NCBI RefSeq assembly: GCF_001653235.2
Contig: NC_035792.1
Span: forward strand, 1,984,001 to 2,048,000
Direction of reading: 5' to 3'
Source of the DNA: Pochonia chlamydosporia 170
Lineage: Eukaryota > Ascomycota > Sordariomycetes > Hypocreales > Clavicipitaceae
DNA length: 64,000 bases
The notes beneath the pieces were generated by a model. The model worked only from the letters and a program-made list of their open reading frames with translations. It searched no databases and was not told where the DNA came from. Below are positions 33,233-44,465 of this stretch, piece after piece. A program made the position numbers and the translations under genes. Numbering within the stretch: position 1 is the stretch's first letter; each line of letters opens with the position of its first letter.

Positions 33233-35270
33233 TTATTTTGTTACAAGCTTGGTATTTTCCTCGTCACTCCCATCATCTGAGAATTTGTCGCCATCCTCGC
33301 CCACCGCAAAGATAGTCTCCCCGTCGATGGACTCCCTGGGAATGCTTCGCGTGGGGTTCTGATGATGGCCATTTGGCTGCGCCGACGCAGAACTCGTGAT
33401 TCCTGTAACGGGCGGTGGATGCGGCGAATGCTTGCCAGGGTGAGCAGCCTCTTCATCGTCATCCCAATCATCGGGGACGCCAATATCCCCGATTTCGAAG
33501 TTTCCATCATCATCTTGAGCAATCTCGTCACTCATGGCAAAGCGGCGATTATTGGCGGTAGGACGCCATACGTACGCAATGAAGGCAACATCTGCAAAGT
33601 AGACGATGTTGAGCCAGCCATCCAATATGAACCACCGAGTCTTCCAATGGTTCGGAACAAAGTCAGGGTCGTTGACGGAGGCGAAGGTAAAGCTGGTGAA
33701 GAAGAAGAATGCAAAGATAACGATGATGCTAATGAGGATAGACCACCAAAGCTTCCTGTACATGCCCTCCTTTACATGCTGCTTTCGTTCTCGAAGATCT
33801 TTAAGCGTGAAGTTGAGAGAGTTAAGCGTCCACACATAAAAGGCTGTAAGAGTTCCGGCTAAGGGTAAGACGATGAGCAGCACAAACGGACCTAAGAGAA
33901 CACATCAGTAAAAATTCTAGAGGCATGGGCACCCCTTGGGAGGGCCTTTTAGCGGCTCAATACATACCGGCACTTTCGGGTGAAACGATAAGACTGGTGA
34001 TGGAATAGACCAGGCCAAAGACGAAGTGAGCGGCTGCGAGCCACCGCACGTATATCATGGTGCGGCCGAGGGTTGGCTTAACTACACCATAACCCATGCA
34101 CACGATGAGCAAAAGGAAGAATGAAAATGAGTTGCGTGCAGCATTGAGAATGCCCACTATGATCAAAAAAGCCTTGGATGCCACACCCGAGCCCCCGTTG
34201 TTTTGAAAATCTGGTGACATGTTAGCATGAACTATCCGTACCAGTTATGGCTTGAGAATCGGGTGCTAGACAAACCATAATAGCCCCAAGTAATGAGCAT
34301 TTCCACTACCAAAAAGACCAAAATTGCTGTTATATAGTTTTGGACCGCCACTGTTGAAACGATGTTAGAGGAGTGGAAGAAGAGGTACTACGCACGGACA
34401 GGGCGTAGCGGAGTGAACAAGACCTACAGATATCATGACGATGCTGGTAGTAAAGGAACCCCCAGTATCCCGCCATTAGCGCATAGATAATAGACATGGC
34501 ACCGTAGAAGGGGAGTTTGGGGATCTGGGTTGCCTGCAGTTCACCATACGCGTTTCGGAACGCCACAACAGCCTTGTAGTTGTCGACAGTGTAGCCTTCG
34601 GTCACAACGCAATAATAGCCTGTTTTCTTGAGAGAATAGTGAATTGGAGCAGGATCCTTGAGGTGGATAGCCTTGGTCAAGATGAGAGCGTTGGACTTTT
34701 CGGTGGCATTAGGAGAAATAATGAACTCGCCGATGTCAGTTGTGTTGCAGTGACCTGACTTAACGAATTCGTCGGTACAAATGGGCAATTGCTAAAAGAT
34801 ACATCCATGGTCAGAGATATAATGCGGCAAGTCCGGGTATTGCAACAGGACCGAAAGCTGCTGGGAAGGATCGCCTTACTCTTCCATTGGTGTTGGGATC
34901 GGGGATGCCAACAAAGTTCTTGTCTCGCCACTGAAAGATGATCAAGCTCACGATGGGATCGGTGCCTTCAGGTATACTCGAGTTGAGAAACTTGACAAGT
35001 ATAAATGGGTCGACAGGCCCGCCCCATGTTTGCCGGCTGTACATGCCTGCCCGAACAAAGTTAGATTACGATCGTGATATCGGGTTCGAGGTCGTTACGA
35101 ACCAGAGCAATACTGGCGATTGGCATCTGAATTATCCTGTTGAACAAGAGCAATTAGGAGAAGAGCCTCAACGTTGAGAAATGATTGCGCAGGCTCACAA
35201 TGGCGACTTCATGGGCCCAGGCTGTCCAGAAGGACATGGCCAAGGCCAGGAGCCCGAGGAAGAGCCTCAT
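33233..35270 (-). CDS. Seven-TM protein of the PTM1 / lung 7TM receptor family
   Basis: Seven exons (35270-35199, 35136-35103, 35046-34880, 34791-34428, 34350-34276, 34210-33968, 33891-33233; introns of 62, 56, 88, 77, 65 and 76 nt) encode 537 residues. A signal peptide (MRLFLGLLALAMSFWTAWAH) leads into an extracellular or lumenal domain. A 34-nt microexon supplies the conserved QYCSG, completing SGMYSRQTWGG. Membrane helices begin near residue 190 (PFYGAMSIIYALMAGYWGFL), then AVQNYITAILVFLVVEMLITW, ASKAFLIIVGILNAARNSFS, FFLLLIVCMGYGVVKP, and further ones to WLNIVYFADVAFIAYVW. The cytoplasmic tail is acidic (DIGVPDDWDDDEEA). Yeast Ptm1/Yhl017w are Golgi/endosome proteins; GPR107/108 and TMEM87 are relatives in retrograde traffic. 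Ligand or cargo is unknown. Confidence 0.88.
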
Positions 35271-36091
35271 GGTAGAGAGCTTGTGGTTGCACGCAGGCTA
35301 CGAGATTCGGACCTGAAGAAGCGTCTAAGTCAGGGCCCTATGTTAGATGCGTCGATATCAGATTCGAATATGGTGAAGCTGCCCCGCGGGGATAGCTATC
35401 GTCGGCGCGACGGAGTCCCAGGAGGTCGGTGGTTAGGCAATGGTTGATGTGAGGTTGGTGATCAGTGGCGCCGGCAGATGAGTATCTCCAAGGCGCAAGG
35501 CAAGGGATAAGGAGTATATTGCAGTGTAATATCAATATTTAAATCAATACTGAACAAATTTTTGAATCGCCCGCATCAGAGCGAAGTATACAGAGTTGTG
35601 CTGTGGCCAGTCGACCAGGAGCGAGAGGCAGGGACTGGAGATGTCGAGGCTCAGCCTTGGAGATGTGGCAGCATCGCTGACGACGAACGACGAGCTTGGA
35701 CTAAATGCAGGCTGGGACAATGGGGAGGTACCTGTGTCTTGTACTCGCTACCAACAAAGCCTCCGTGATTTACGGATAAAGCTCCCTAGCAATGGCCGGT
35801 TTTAGGGGGGAATCATGCCGCCTGCCCCACTGAAATGCTGCTAGAAAATCGACAGATTTGTACTCTGTACATGGAAGTACCTGCGAATGGCTAAGTACCA
35901 AAAGTCATCGGTCGGGACTACTCCGTAGCTTTCATCCGATAAGATAACACTTTTGTGTCATCTACATCACGAAAGTTCAATCTGAAGCTACCATCCCCAT
36001 CTCCAACCAATCTGACAAAGACAGCCCGCAATCCGCGAACCCAGGCGGGAGAGCTGTCATAACTAAGACCCTAGGCTCGTTGGAAGTCACC
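35271..36091. other. Intergenic, 0.8 kb, divergent promoter of PTM1-like and PPIL2-like genes
   Basis: Contains one TACTCCGTA site (35919-35927) and no gene. Confidence 0.55.
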
Positions 36092-38011
36092 ATGGGCAAA
36101 GGAACCGACAAGCTTTATGTAAAGTTGCCATGCCTTCCCGCCTTTGACCCTTCGTCTTGTGTTGATTCGTCGTCGCTAACTCTTGTTGTTGTCGCAGATC
36201 ACGCATTCAGAGTGGTCATCCTCAGATGCTTATTCCCCAAGTGTAGGGGCGAATGCTTCGTCGCGAAACGGATCTGGAGCCGCCCCATTCCGTCGCCTTC
36301 CGTTCAACTTTTGCGCTGCCAGTCTCCAACCGTTCAAGAACCCCGTCTGTACCCCCGACGGCACCATATTCGACGTCGAGGTCATTGGCGCATGGCTGGA
36401 GAAGCACCCTAACCAGAACCCTGTCAATGGCGAACCGCTTCATAAGAAAGATTTAATACGCTTGAACTTTGCGCGCAACGCCAGCTCAGATTCGCTCGGC
36501 GCTGGACTCAGCGATGGCAAGGGTGACTTGATCGACCCCGTTACGTACAAGATATTCACCGACAATACTCATATTGTTGCCATCCGACATGGCACACATG
36601 CAAACGTATTTGCGTGGGAGACTGTGGAACGCATGAATATAAAGGCCAAGTTGTGGCAGGACCTAGTGGACGACCAGCCCTTTAGCCGCGCCGATATAAT
36701 TACCTTGCAAGATCCTCAGAATGCCGCGAGTCGCAACCTTGAGCAGTTTAAGTACCTCAAGGATGGAGAAGGAGCGCAACTCACCAAAGAGCAAGAGGAG
36801 GAGCGCAATTCCGGCAACATAAATGCCGGAGCATTGGGGAGTATGGGTGACAAAGTCTTGAAGGCAAAGGCTGCGGTGGAGAAGGCACGCAAGGCACGGG
36901 AAGCCGGCGGAGATGTGAACAGGAGTTCTGGCGCTTTGGCAAAGTCATCTACCGCAGCAACAGGCCATTCATCTAACCTGGCGTCATCCCAGCCCGCCAT
37001 CAGGGACAAGAAGCTGGCCGCCAACGCAGCTGCATACACGACAGGGAGAGCAGCCGCGAGTTTCACGAGCACCGGCTTGACGCCAGAAACCAGCGGCGAA
37101 CGGGCGTTGTTGACAGAAGAAGAGTTCATGCTCAAGCCGAAAATGGTCAAAACCAAAGGCTATGCTCGCATGGAGACCAACCTGGGCGACTTGACCATTG
37201 AACTGCACACCGACACGGCGCCAAGAGCAGTCTGGAACTTCATCAAGTTGGCGCAAAATGGCTACTACAAAGGTGTTGCGTTCCATCGAAACATACCCAA
37301 CTTTATGATCCAGGGCGGTGACCCGTCAGGAACTGGCAAAGGCGGCTCAAGCATCTGGGGCAAGTATTTCAATGACGAGTTTGACGGGCCATTGACACAT
37401 AACAGTAGAGGCATACGTGAGTACAATCCTTTCGAGTTGATGCGATTTCCTTTCCGTCGAGTTCCTATGTTGCTGACTCATCTCTTCCTGCCACAGTTTC
37501 CATGGCTAATAAAGGAAAAAACACAAACTCCAGCCAATTCTTCATCACCTACAAAGCAACACCACATCTTGACCGGAAACACACTATATTTGGACTCGTG
37601 GTGGATGGTAAAAGCGTATTGACAAAAATGGAAGCGGCCCAAACAGATGGGTCCAACAGACCCCTGAACAAGATATACATTAAAGATATTGTCGTATTCG
37701 TCGATCCTTTTCAAGATTTCCAGTCACAGAAGAAAGAGCAAGAGCGTCAAGAGCAAGAACAGGAGGAAATCCGCCAGAAGGGCGGCACCGATGACGACAG
37801 GACGACTTGGACGGGAAAGAGGATAAGGGGGGATGGGACAATCGTTTCTGCAGAGGGAAAGGAGACCGTGGGCAAATATTTAAGCAAGACGTCTTCTAGT
37901 AATGGAGACGCTGGTGCCGACAATACCGATCCAAGCGCGGAGAGATGGGAAGAGCCGGTGCGGAAGAAGATGAAGGGAAGTGGAGGCTTCGGTAACTTTG
38001 ATAGTTGGTAG
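36092..38011 (+). CDS. U-box cyclophilin-type peptidyl-prolyl isomerase (PPIL2/Cyp8-like)
   Basis: Three exons (36092-36118, 36198-37416, 37497-38011; introns of 79 and 80 nt) encode 586 residues. It opens MGKGTDKLYITHSEW, the family start; the 27-nt first exon ends at LY. The U-box (about 40-115) has FNFCAASLQPFKNPVCTPDG and HPNQNPVNGEPL, a RING-like E2-binding fold without zinc. A charged middle region with coiled coil follows. The cyclophilin domain (about 325-490) has MVKTKGYARMETNLGDLTIE, GVAFHRNIPNFMIQGGDP with the catalytic Arg, and NSSQFFITYKATPHLDRKHT; the residue aligned with cyclophilin A Trp121 is His, so cyclosporin binding and isomerase activity may be weak. The human homologue is a spliceosomal ubiquitin ligase component. 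The C terminus is charged and ends GSGGFGNFDSW. Confidence 0.92.
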
Positions 38012-38507
38012 AAGTAGACGGTGGCACGACCATACCCGACGCTGAATCGGCTTGTCAAAGACCACGAGCTGTAACATGTATACACACGACCCGGCTGTTG
38101 TACGATTTTGACAATCAAACATGACCATGACGTTAACTCTCGAACGATGTTATTGCTTTATAAATGCCTTGTCTCTTATTTATTCCCTGATTCCTAATTT
38201 ATCGTCGGCCATCCAACGGCCGAGTCCTTCATCTATGACCCGTATTTTTCAAAAATAAATGGCTCGAAAGAATCTTCCAAGCAGTCAAAGAAGTCGATAT
38301 AATCGCCGCTATATGCCACGATATTTCGTCAAGACGAGAGAGCTGCAGGCCCCAAGTCTGAAGGTAAGTGATGCCCTCGCTAAATCAAGAAAATAAAATC
38401 ATTTGTTCCGATGTTTGCTTACAACACCTCTCACAGCCCAAAATAATACAAGAATAGATGATAGAAAAAGATCATGCTGATATTCATTTTGATCATAATT
38501 TTGCAGT
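38012..38507. other. Convergent 3' flanks of PPIL2-like and Zn2Cys6 genes
   Basis: About 500 bp between converging genes. AT-rich parts and AATAAA-like hexamers (near 38,250 and 38,393) fit 3' ends. No gene is visible. Confidence 0.5.
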
Positions 38508-40556
38508 TCACACTATCATGGGTAGTGCAGTGTCTGGTAATGAAGGCAGTTTCGAGGTCGGGATCTGATCCCAGAGTAAAGTATGGACCTGCTCCTTGAC
38601 AATATTCGACACGATGCGAGCTTGTTCAAATCCAGTTTCCTGATAAATGGCCTCCAGCCGATCCAAGACATAAGCAAGCGTGTCAGGAGTCGTTGAAGAA
38701 GACATGCCTAGCGTGTAAAGCGGCCAAATGATGGTGTGGCTAGCCGTAGCCAACGTCAAGAAACGTTCCGCGCCTCTCTCGTGTCCGCTGGATTGCGTGG
38801 GATCAAACAGAGTAGGCTTGCGAGACGCGCCGGTGGACACAGAAGTAGGGGTACTAGCAGAGCTGCTGGTGGCCTGGGGTAAAGACTTCTGATCGGAGGG
38901 TGACAAGATACGGTGAGGAAGCTGGGTGGTGGGTATAGGGGCAACCGTATGTCGTCCTTGTCTGTCGCGAACGATGTCTTTGCCGCTCACGACACCAAAG
39001 TGCTGTGGTACACTTGAAACAAAGGCTTCGCCCAGCATTTGTATCAATTTCATGGCTTTGACAAGCTGAAGTTGATGCTGGGTAGATAGCATTGTCGGGT
39101 CTTCGGCGCTAGCGCAGAGAACCTCAACAATGGTTTCTTGCACCAACATCCTCATGGTGCGAATACCATTCCACGTGGTTGCTTGGGTGAGTCCTCGATA
39201 GATGTGGCAAGTATCTCCCAAAACGGCTGGATGAGGCTTCGAAAGTTTTGCTTGTCGATAGTACCATCCGGGTGGAAGGCTCGAAATCAAGGCCGAGAAC
39301 TGATCTTCAACATCACACAGCTTTTTAACAACAGCATCGACCCCAGATACTTTGCCTGACTTGATGTCATGTCGAACCTGCAGGGCGTTATAAAGCGTAT
39401 CCACAACTCGCCATATAGGACCACTGGTGTCAGTCAAGTGCCAAAGTTCGTTTCTTAGATCAACCATGGATTGCGGCATGGGTAAGCCGCTACGGATGCA
39501 GCTGATCAGAACCGTGTGACAGAGCATGATAAACATTCTAGCACCGGCCTTGGTGCGAAATTGGGCAGCTCCTCTCATGCTTGCCAGGGTAGCAGCACCG
39601 TTAACGTGATCCTGCCAAGCTCTGATAGTTTGAGGTGTGCGGCCAGAGACGAACTCGTATGTACCCAAAATAAGGACGGCAAGCATAGTGCTGTCCTTGA
39701 CAGCCTCGGCGGGATTACTCAGAGCTGAGTTGGCAAGGCCAAGAGCAACAGTATAGCTTTGGCGCGCGCGTCGAAATGTTTCGGGGCAACGAGTCAGTTT
39801 CGACAAACTGGTGAGGCCAACGGCCGTCATGCTGGCGGTGATGCAGTCCGTCGAGTCCATGTCGTAAGCAGGGGGCGGCTTCCACACATCATAGATGAAG
39901 TCATAATTTTGATAACAGCCGTGGTCGGTGGCGACATAGCGGGCAAAAAAGAATGCTATCCCACGCTCCTGGAGAGAGTTTGTCGGTGCGTATGGAATTC
40001 TACTGGAGTTTGTGGCCGTGAGAGCGGTGGACGTATGGCTGCTGTTATACGTGCGAGCTTGATCGTCGTCAAATTCACTGTTACCAGACACGCTTCCACG
40101 GTTGGCATCCCTATGAGCACATTCGGCGGCACCAAAGTCCTCCTCGCTTGATGGCGATGTGTCGCTAATAAATGGTCGGGGTTGGCGAATAACTAGAGAT
40201 GGAGACGAAGATAGTGAAGATCGAGTCGAAGGCGGCGGCGTGTTGGGACCAGTGCCAGCAAGTCTCGCCTTCTTGGGACGCTTCCTCGTGGTGGTGGCTC
40301 GCTTGATAACATGGTGGCTCTCATCTCGAAACATGAGATCAACCATGTTGCGATACCCGGGGCATTTTTGCTGGCGCTTTTCACACTGCCCACAGGTCGG
40401 GATCCTCTGGTCACACTGCGACGACAAACATCAAACCGGTTAAGACGACGATCGAATGGTGAAGGGTTGAGGCATGGTGGGCAAAAAGGGACTCACCCGT
40501 ATTTTACGCTCACGGCAGTTGGAGCAGCCCTTGGACGGCTTACCGCAGTACACCAT
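38508..40556 (-). CDS. Zn2Cys6 transcription factor with fungal-specific (DUF3468-type) region
   Basis: Two exons (40556-40497, 40415-38508; 81-nt intron) encode 655 residues. The zinc cluster is C11-x2-C14-x6-C21-x6-C28-x2-C31-x6-C38, and the intron lies exactly between R20 and C21; without splicing the cluster is broken. A basic linker (RKRPKKAR, about 64-72) and Ser-rich region follow. The remaining 450 residues are the helical fungal-specific regulatory region, with IAFFFARYVATDHGCYQNY, VALGLANSALSNPAEAVKDS and TPQTIRAWQDHVNGAATL, similar to DUF3468 (fungal TF domain 2) proteins. It acts in the nucleus; targets are unknown and no linked pathway is visible. The GGCAGA hexamer repeat lies about 180 nt upstream of its start. 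Confidence 0.9.
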
Positions 40557-40734
40557 GGCTACTGAGTTGAGGAGAGTATATCTCCCTCTGGACGGAAACG
40601 ACCAAACTGACGAGCCTGCTTGCTGACGCGTTGAGGTCAAGGTGGTGAGTTGAGGCTGTCTGTCTTCCGTCCGTATGGATAGGGCTGAGAGCGAGCTGAG
40701 TTTGAGCGGATCTGGGGGCGGGCGGAGAGGCTCC

Positions 40735-40782
40735 AGGCACAGGCACCGGCAGAGGCAGAGGCAGAGGCAGAGGCAAAGGCAC
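40735..40782. repeat. AGGCAG hexanucleotide array
   Basis: Eight contiguous 6-bp units (AGGCAC, AGGCAC, CGGCAG, four of AGGCAG type with one AGGCAA, AGGCAC). It is about 180-230 nt upstream of the Zn2Cys6 factor start and in transcript orientation reads CTGCCT. Confidence 0.9.
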
Positions 40783-42144
40783 AATCAGAGTGGCGTTTGA
40801 AGATGACTTTGGACGGCAGGTTCGGAGTCGGTCGTAAATTGCAAAAAGAATGCTGACATTGTCAGCTGGCGCGGTCCATCTGATGTTGCTGCTCGGATCA
40901 CAGTTGTTGGTTCTACCAAAGGGTGTGTGGTAGGTTCAATGTTGGCTACAGTATTAGAAATTGTTGGCACCAAAGAATTGAGTGGTCAAGTTTCGCAGAG
41001 AGGGGAAGTCGTTCGATGGGGGAACATGGATGGACCAGACCAGACGGCATAGGGAAGTATCCGGGAGGTCGACTGGTGGGAGTGTCTTGCGCAATAAGCA
41101 CAAGCAGCACAAGCACCGACTCGACCACATGCAGACGGAGGACCAGTGCAGTCCACTGGAGTCTCTGCAGGTGCGGATTGGCTCAATACCAGAGGGCGAA
41201 ATGGTCTCAATCAAGTTTGGCCGGGGTTCTGGTGGTTCGAACAAACCCGTTGAACCAGCCAGGGCAGTATGGTTGGGCGCGGGAAGCTGGGTGCGGGATT
41301 GAAGAGGAGTGGCGCTGGTTGCAAGGTCCTTAGGACGAAACAGAGGGGCAGGAAATCTCGATATGGGGAAAGAATGGCAAGTGAACCAGTAGGAACGCTC
41401 GGCTTTTGTGGCTGTATTCGGCCTGGCGCATGCAGAAATTAAGTGCTGTCTGGTAAGTACAGACCCTGCCTTGGGTAATTTGTATTGAAGAACTGGCCAG
41501 CCCAGAACCTTTCTGGCTCTGTCCCTTGTTCACTAGAACATTGAAAGCGAGGCAACAGAGCCTTGAACAGTGACAGGGTGGCAGGGTGACAGGGTGACGC
41601 GCAGGCGACGCGACACCAGCGGCCGGGTTTGTGCAAATAATGTCAAGTTGATGATGCTTGGGGGGTTTCGTCAACATTGAGCGGGGGATCCAGGGCCGGG
41701 ATTCCTATCGCCACGGAGGCATTACAGTAATTTACTGTACATGGGTTACCAGGCGGAGTGCCCCGTACCAGACTTGCAATCCTGTAAGCCTGTCATCTTG
41801 TGTAATATACACAGGCTGTGGGAGTGTCTTGTGTCTGGTGTTGCTTGCTGCAGCATCCGAGACAAAGCCAACAACTTTGGAAGATGTGATGAGCCAAAAT
41901 GAACCACACGTGGGTCCGAACTGGTGTCAAACGGGCATGACAGTAGGCACTAATAACAAAGCTAAAGTGTCAACCATGTATGTATTTATGCAGTACTCGT
42001 TCCATGCGGAGCAGAGGAAACAGGTAGAATATCCATGGCGTCGCCGTAGGATTCAACTGTCCATGCCATCCAGATGTCAGACACTTGGAGCTGGCAGGGC
42101 GTCAGGAGTCGGGTCAAGGCCAGGCCAGAACTGCATGCAGACTG

Positions 42145-42180
42145 GGAGAGGGAGAGAGAGAGAGAGAGACAGAGAGAGAA
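42145..42180. repeat. GA dinucleotide-rich tract
   Basis: Imperfect GA repeats (GGGAGAGGGAGAGA followed by further GA units, one C break) over about 36 bp in the gene-poor stretch. Confidence 0.8.
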
Positions 42181-44465
42181 TGGCCCTTTAGTGCACACTA
42201 CTATTATTGGTTGTATTTTCTTTCACCGACACGGCGGTTGATTTTGCACACAATCGAGTGCTTGCCTAGACGCCGGTGAAGCACTGAAATTTGTATGTTT
42301 AATTACCCTGGTTACATCTTGACCGCAGTGGCTTTCAATACGGTGTTTTGGAGTAGTTATTACATCTGCCGAATACTCCGCGCCCCAGTGCTAAATTGTT
42401 TCAATGTTCGGTGAGGCTATAGCTGACATTGGCTGTTCGGTCAACTCTGTCTGTGCCTGTTAACTCTGGTACTTTTTGCCTACATATGTACTCCGTGCAT
42501 GTGTGAATCCGCAATGCCGTTGGTCGTAACTTCCTCCCATCCATGCAAAATACCTGTATCATTAATAAGCTGCAGCCGACTCTGAAAAAGAGCCTCGAGA
42601 GCCGGCTCGGAATCCGCAAAGCCATGCCGGCATGCCTGAGAGAGCTGCTCGTATATTTTACCTGATAATGCCATCAACAACGCCTGATACGAAGTTGACC
42701 TCCCACCCAGCTCAACGAGACGTTGCACCAACCGGTCGAGGGTTGCATTCACCCAGGGACTATCAGCCCTTCAGGTCTCGTCTCAAGCCATTTGAATTTC
42801 TCGTGCTGCAAAGGCCGAGTTTCTGACCGGTTCGTTGGAGTGTTGATTACTCCGCACCTGGTGCCTCGGTAGCTGTTGACATGGAACTAGATGCATTCGA
42901 TTCTTAGGTGTTCCCTCTTGCAGAGTTCAACCAGACTTGATTCAAGCCTTCGGTGTTCCTTTGCTCACTCCTGAGCCACCAGACGAGACGTCACTCACAC
43001 CCACCAGTTCCAGAAAGCAGCCCCCAATTGTGCCACCTACCATCCCTAAAGCAGCCAGGTCCAGCTCATCGTGACCTGAAGTGACGTGAAATTCTGGCCT
43101 GTGGTTGGAGCGGCCTTCCCGAGTTCCCGTCAACCTTTTGCAGCTCTCGGTGGCAGTGATGGGTCCATGTCCGGTCTGGTGTATCTGGTGTTGCACATGG
43201 GTGTGCCATTCGTCCTGAGTTTGGCAGCCGTCCCTCAATGTTGCCAGGCTTGCCCTGCACAGCATTTCGTTGGTGACAAGGTGTTGGTGACATGGGACCG
43301 ACCTTGGGTCCATCTGATTGCTTCAATGTCTGGTGGGCTCAACCTACTCCACCCCACCTTGACCATCTGAACCTCACAATGCACAAGCAAGCAAGTTCAC
43401 GCCTGGCCGACCGGGTCTGCAACAAGCTTCCAATGGTGCACCCCTGGCCAATTTTGGAGTGTGGTCAGGTCGGAGTTGTGCTGAGTGGTCAGTTATCTTT
43501 AGCTGGCTTCCTGCTACTGAAAGCCAGACTGCCACCAGTGCCAAGTTTGATTACGGACGACACAATATGCAGGAAATTGCTAGTTCCATCTCGAAAACAC
43601 GGTTTTGGTGAGGCGACTACGCCAAGTCTGTTGAGACCGAGTACATACATGTACAATACAGCGGCTTGGGAAATAGAATGCTCCGTCCGAAATACTACCC
43701 GAGTAGTTTACACTGGGAGGCCAAGATTTGAAGCGTCAAGTAGACAACCAACCAAAGGCACACAATGTAGTACACTACACCAGACAGTACGTAATTGTAC
43801 TCTTTTATCCGTAAGTGTATACTTCTAATGCTAGCTGCAGGCAAATACAGCTTGTCTAAGAAGCCGAGAGCCATCCGTTAGATGTATCATCACATACGAT
43901 TTGATACACTATAGCAATCGGACTCTTCGCACAAGTGCTGGAACCTTGACTTGCGCCATGCCCACTTGATTGACCACGTACCTCATTATCGTTATTCCAT
44001 CGCCTAAGCCTTCAGGACCAGGGCCGGAGTTTATAGCTGTTCATTCGGGGTATTCTCCTGTTGACATGCAACGCTTGTATCCCATAATCAACGTCGGTAA
44101 TGCGTCTCGGCCGAGCTACAAGTAAGCGTCGCCATTCCCCCTCCACAGCAAGCAACCACAAGTCTTCCGACGAGACAGTAGCAGAGCCTCATGCTGTTCA
44201 AAAATGTACCCAAAGAGGCCTATCGTCACAATTCTAGTTATGGGTTGCCCTGTCGAGACACTTTGATGAAGGCAGTTGGCTACAGAGTTTGCAAATACTT
44301 GTATGTATACAAGAAATCCATTTGTACAAATAAACAAGCTACAAACAATCTATGATTCTGAAATCTATGTACAGCGGTCAAACACAACCACCCGAGTATA
44401 TACAGCCTACAATTGCTGCCGCTGGCCATTCCATGATTTCCACTGGCCAAAGCTACTTATATATT

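Larger units (their letters stand above)
40557..44465. other. Gene-poor stretch, 3.9 kb
   Basis: Lies between the start of the Zn2Cys6 factor and the 3' end of the GH64 gene. It holds the GGCAGA array, a GA-rich tract, three TTCAATGTT motifs (40935, 41537, 42400), TCTGG-type units (41,031-41,045) and CTCCG-containing sequences. Open frames up to 178 codons (43292-43828) show no domain, no conserved composition and no splice continuity. A GACAGGGTG-like triplication is seen at about 41,571-41,600. Confidence 0.6.

Noticed and set aside
43292..43828. Open frame of 178 codons
   Set aside because: No domain, no start context and no splice partner; typical chance frame in GC-balanced intergenic DNA.
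40557..44465. Secondary-metabolite or transposon remnant
   Set aside because: No polyketide, peptide synthetase, P450, transposase or reverse transcriptase fragments were recognised in any frame.
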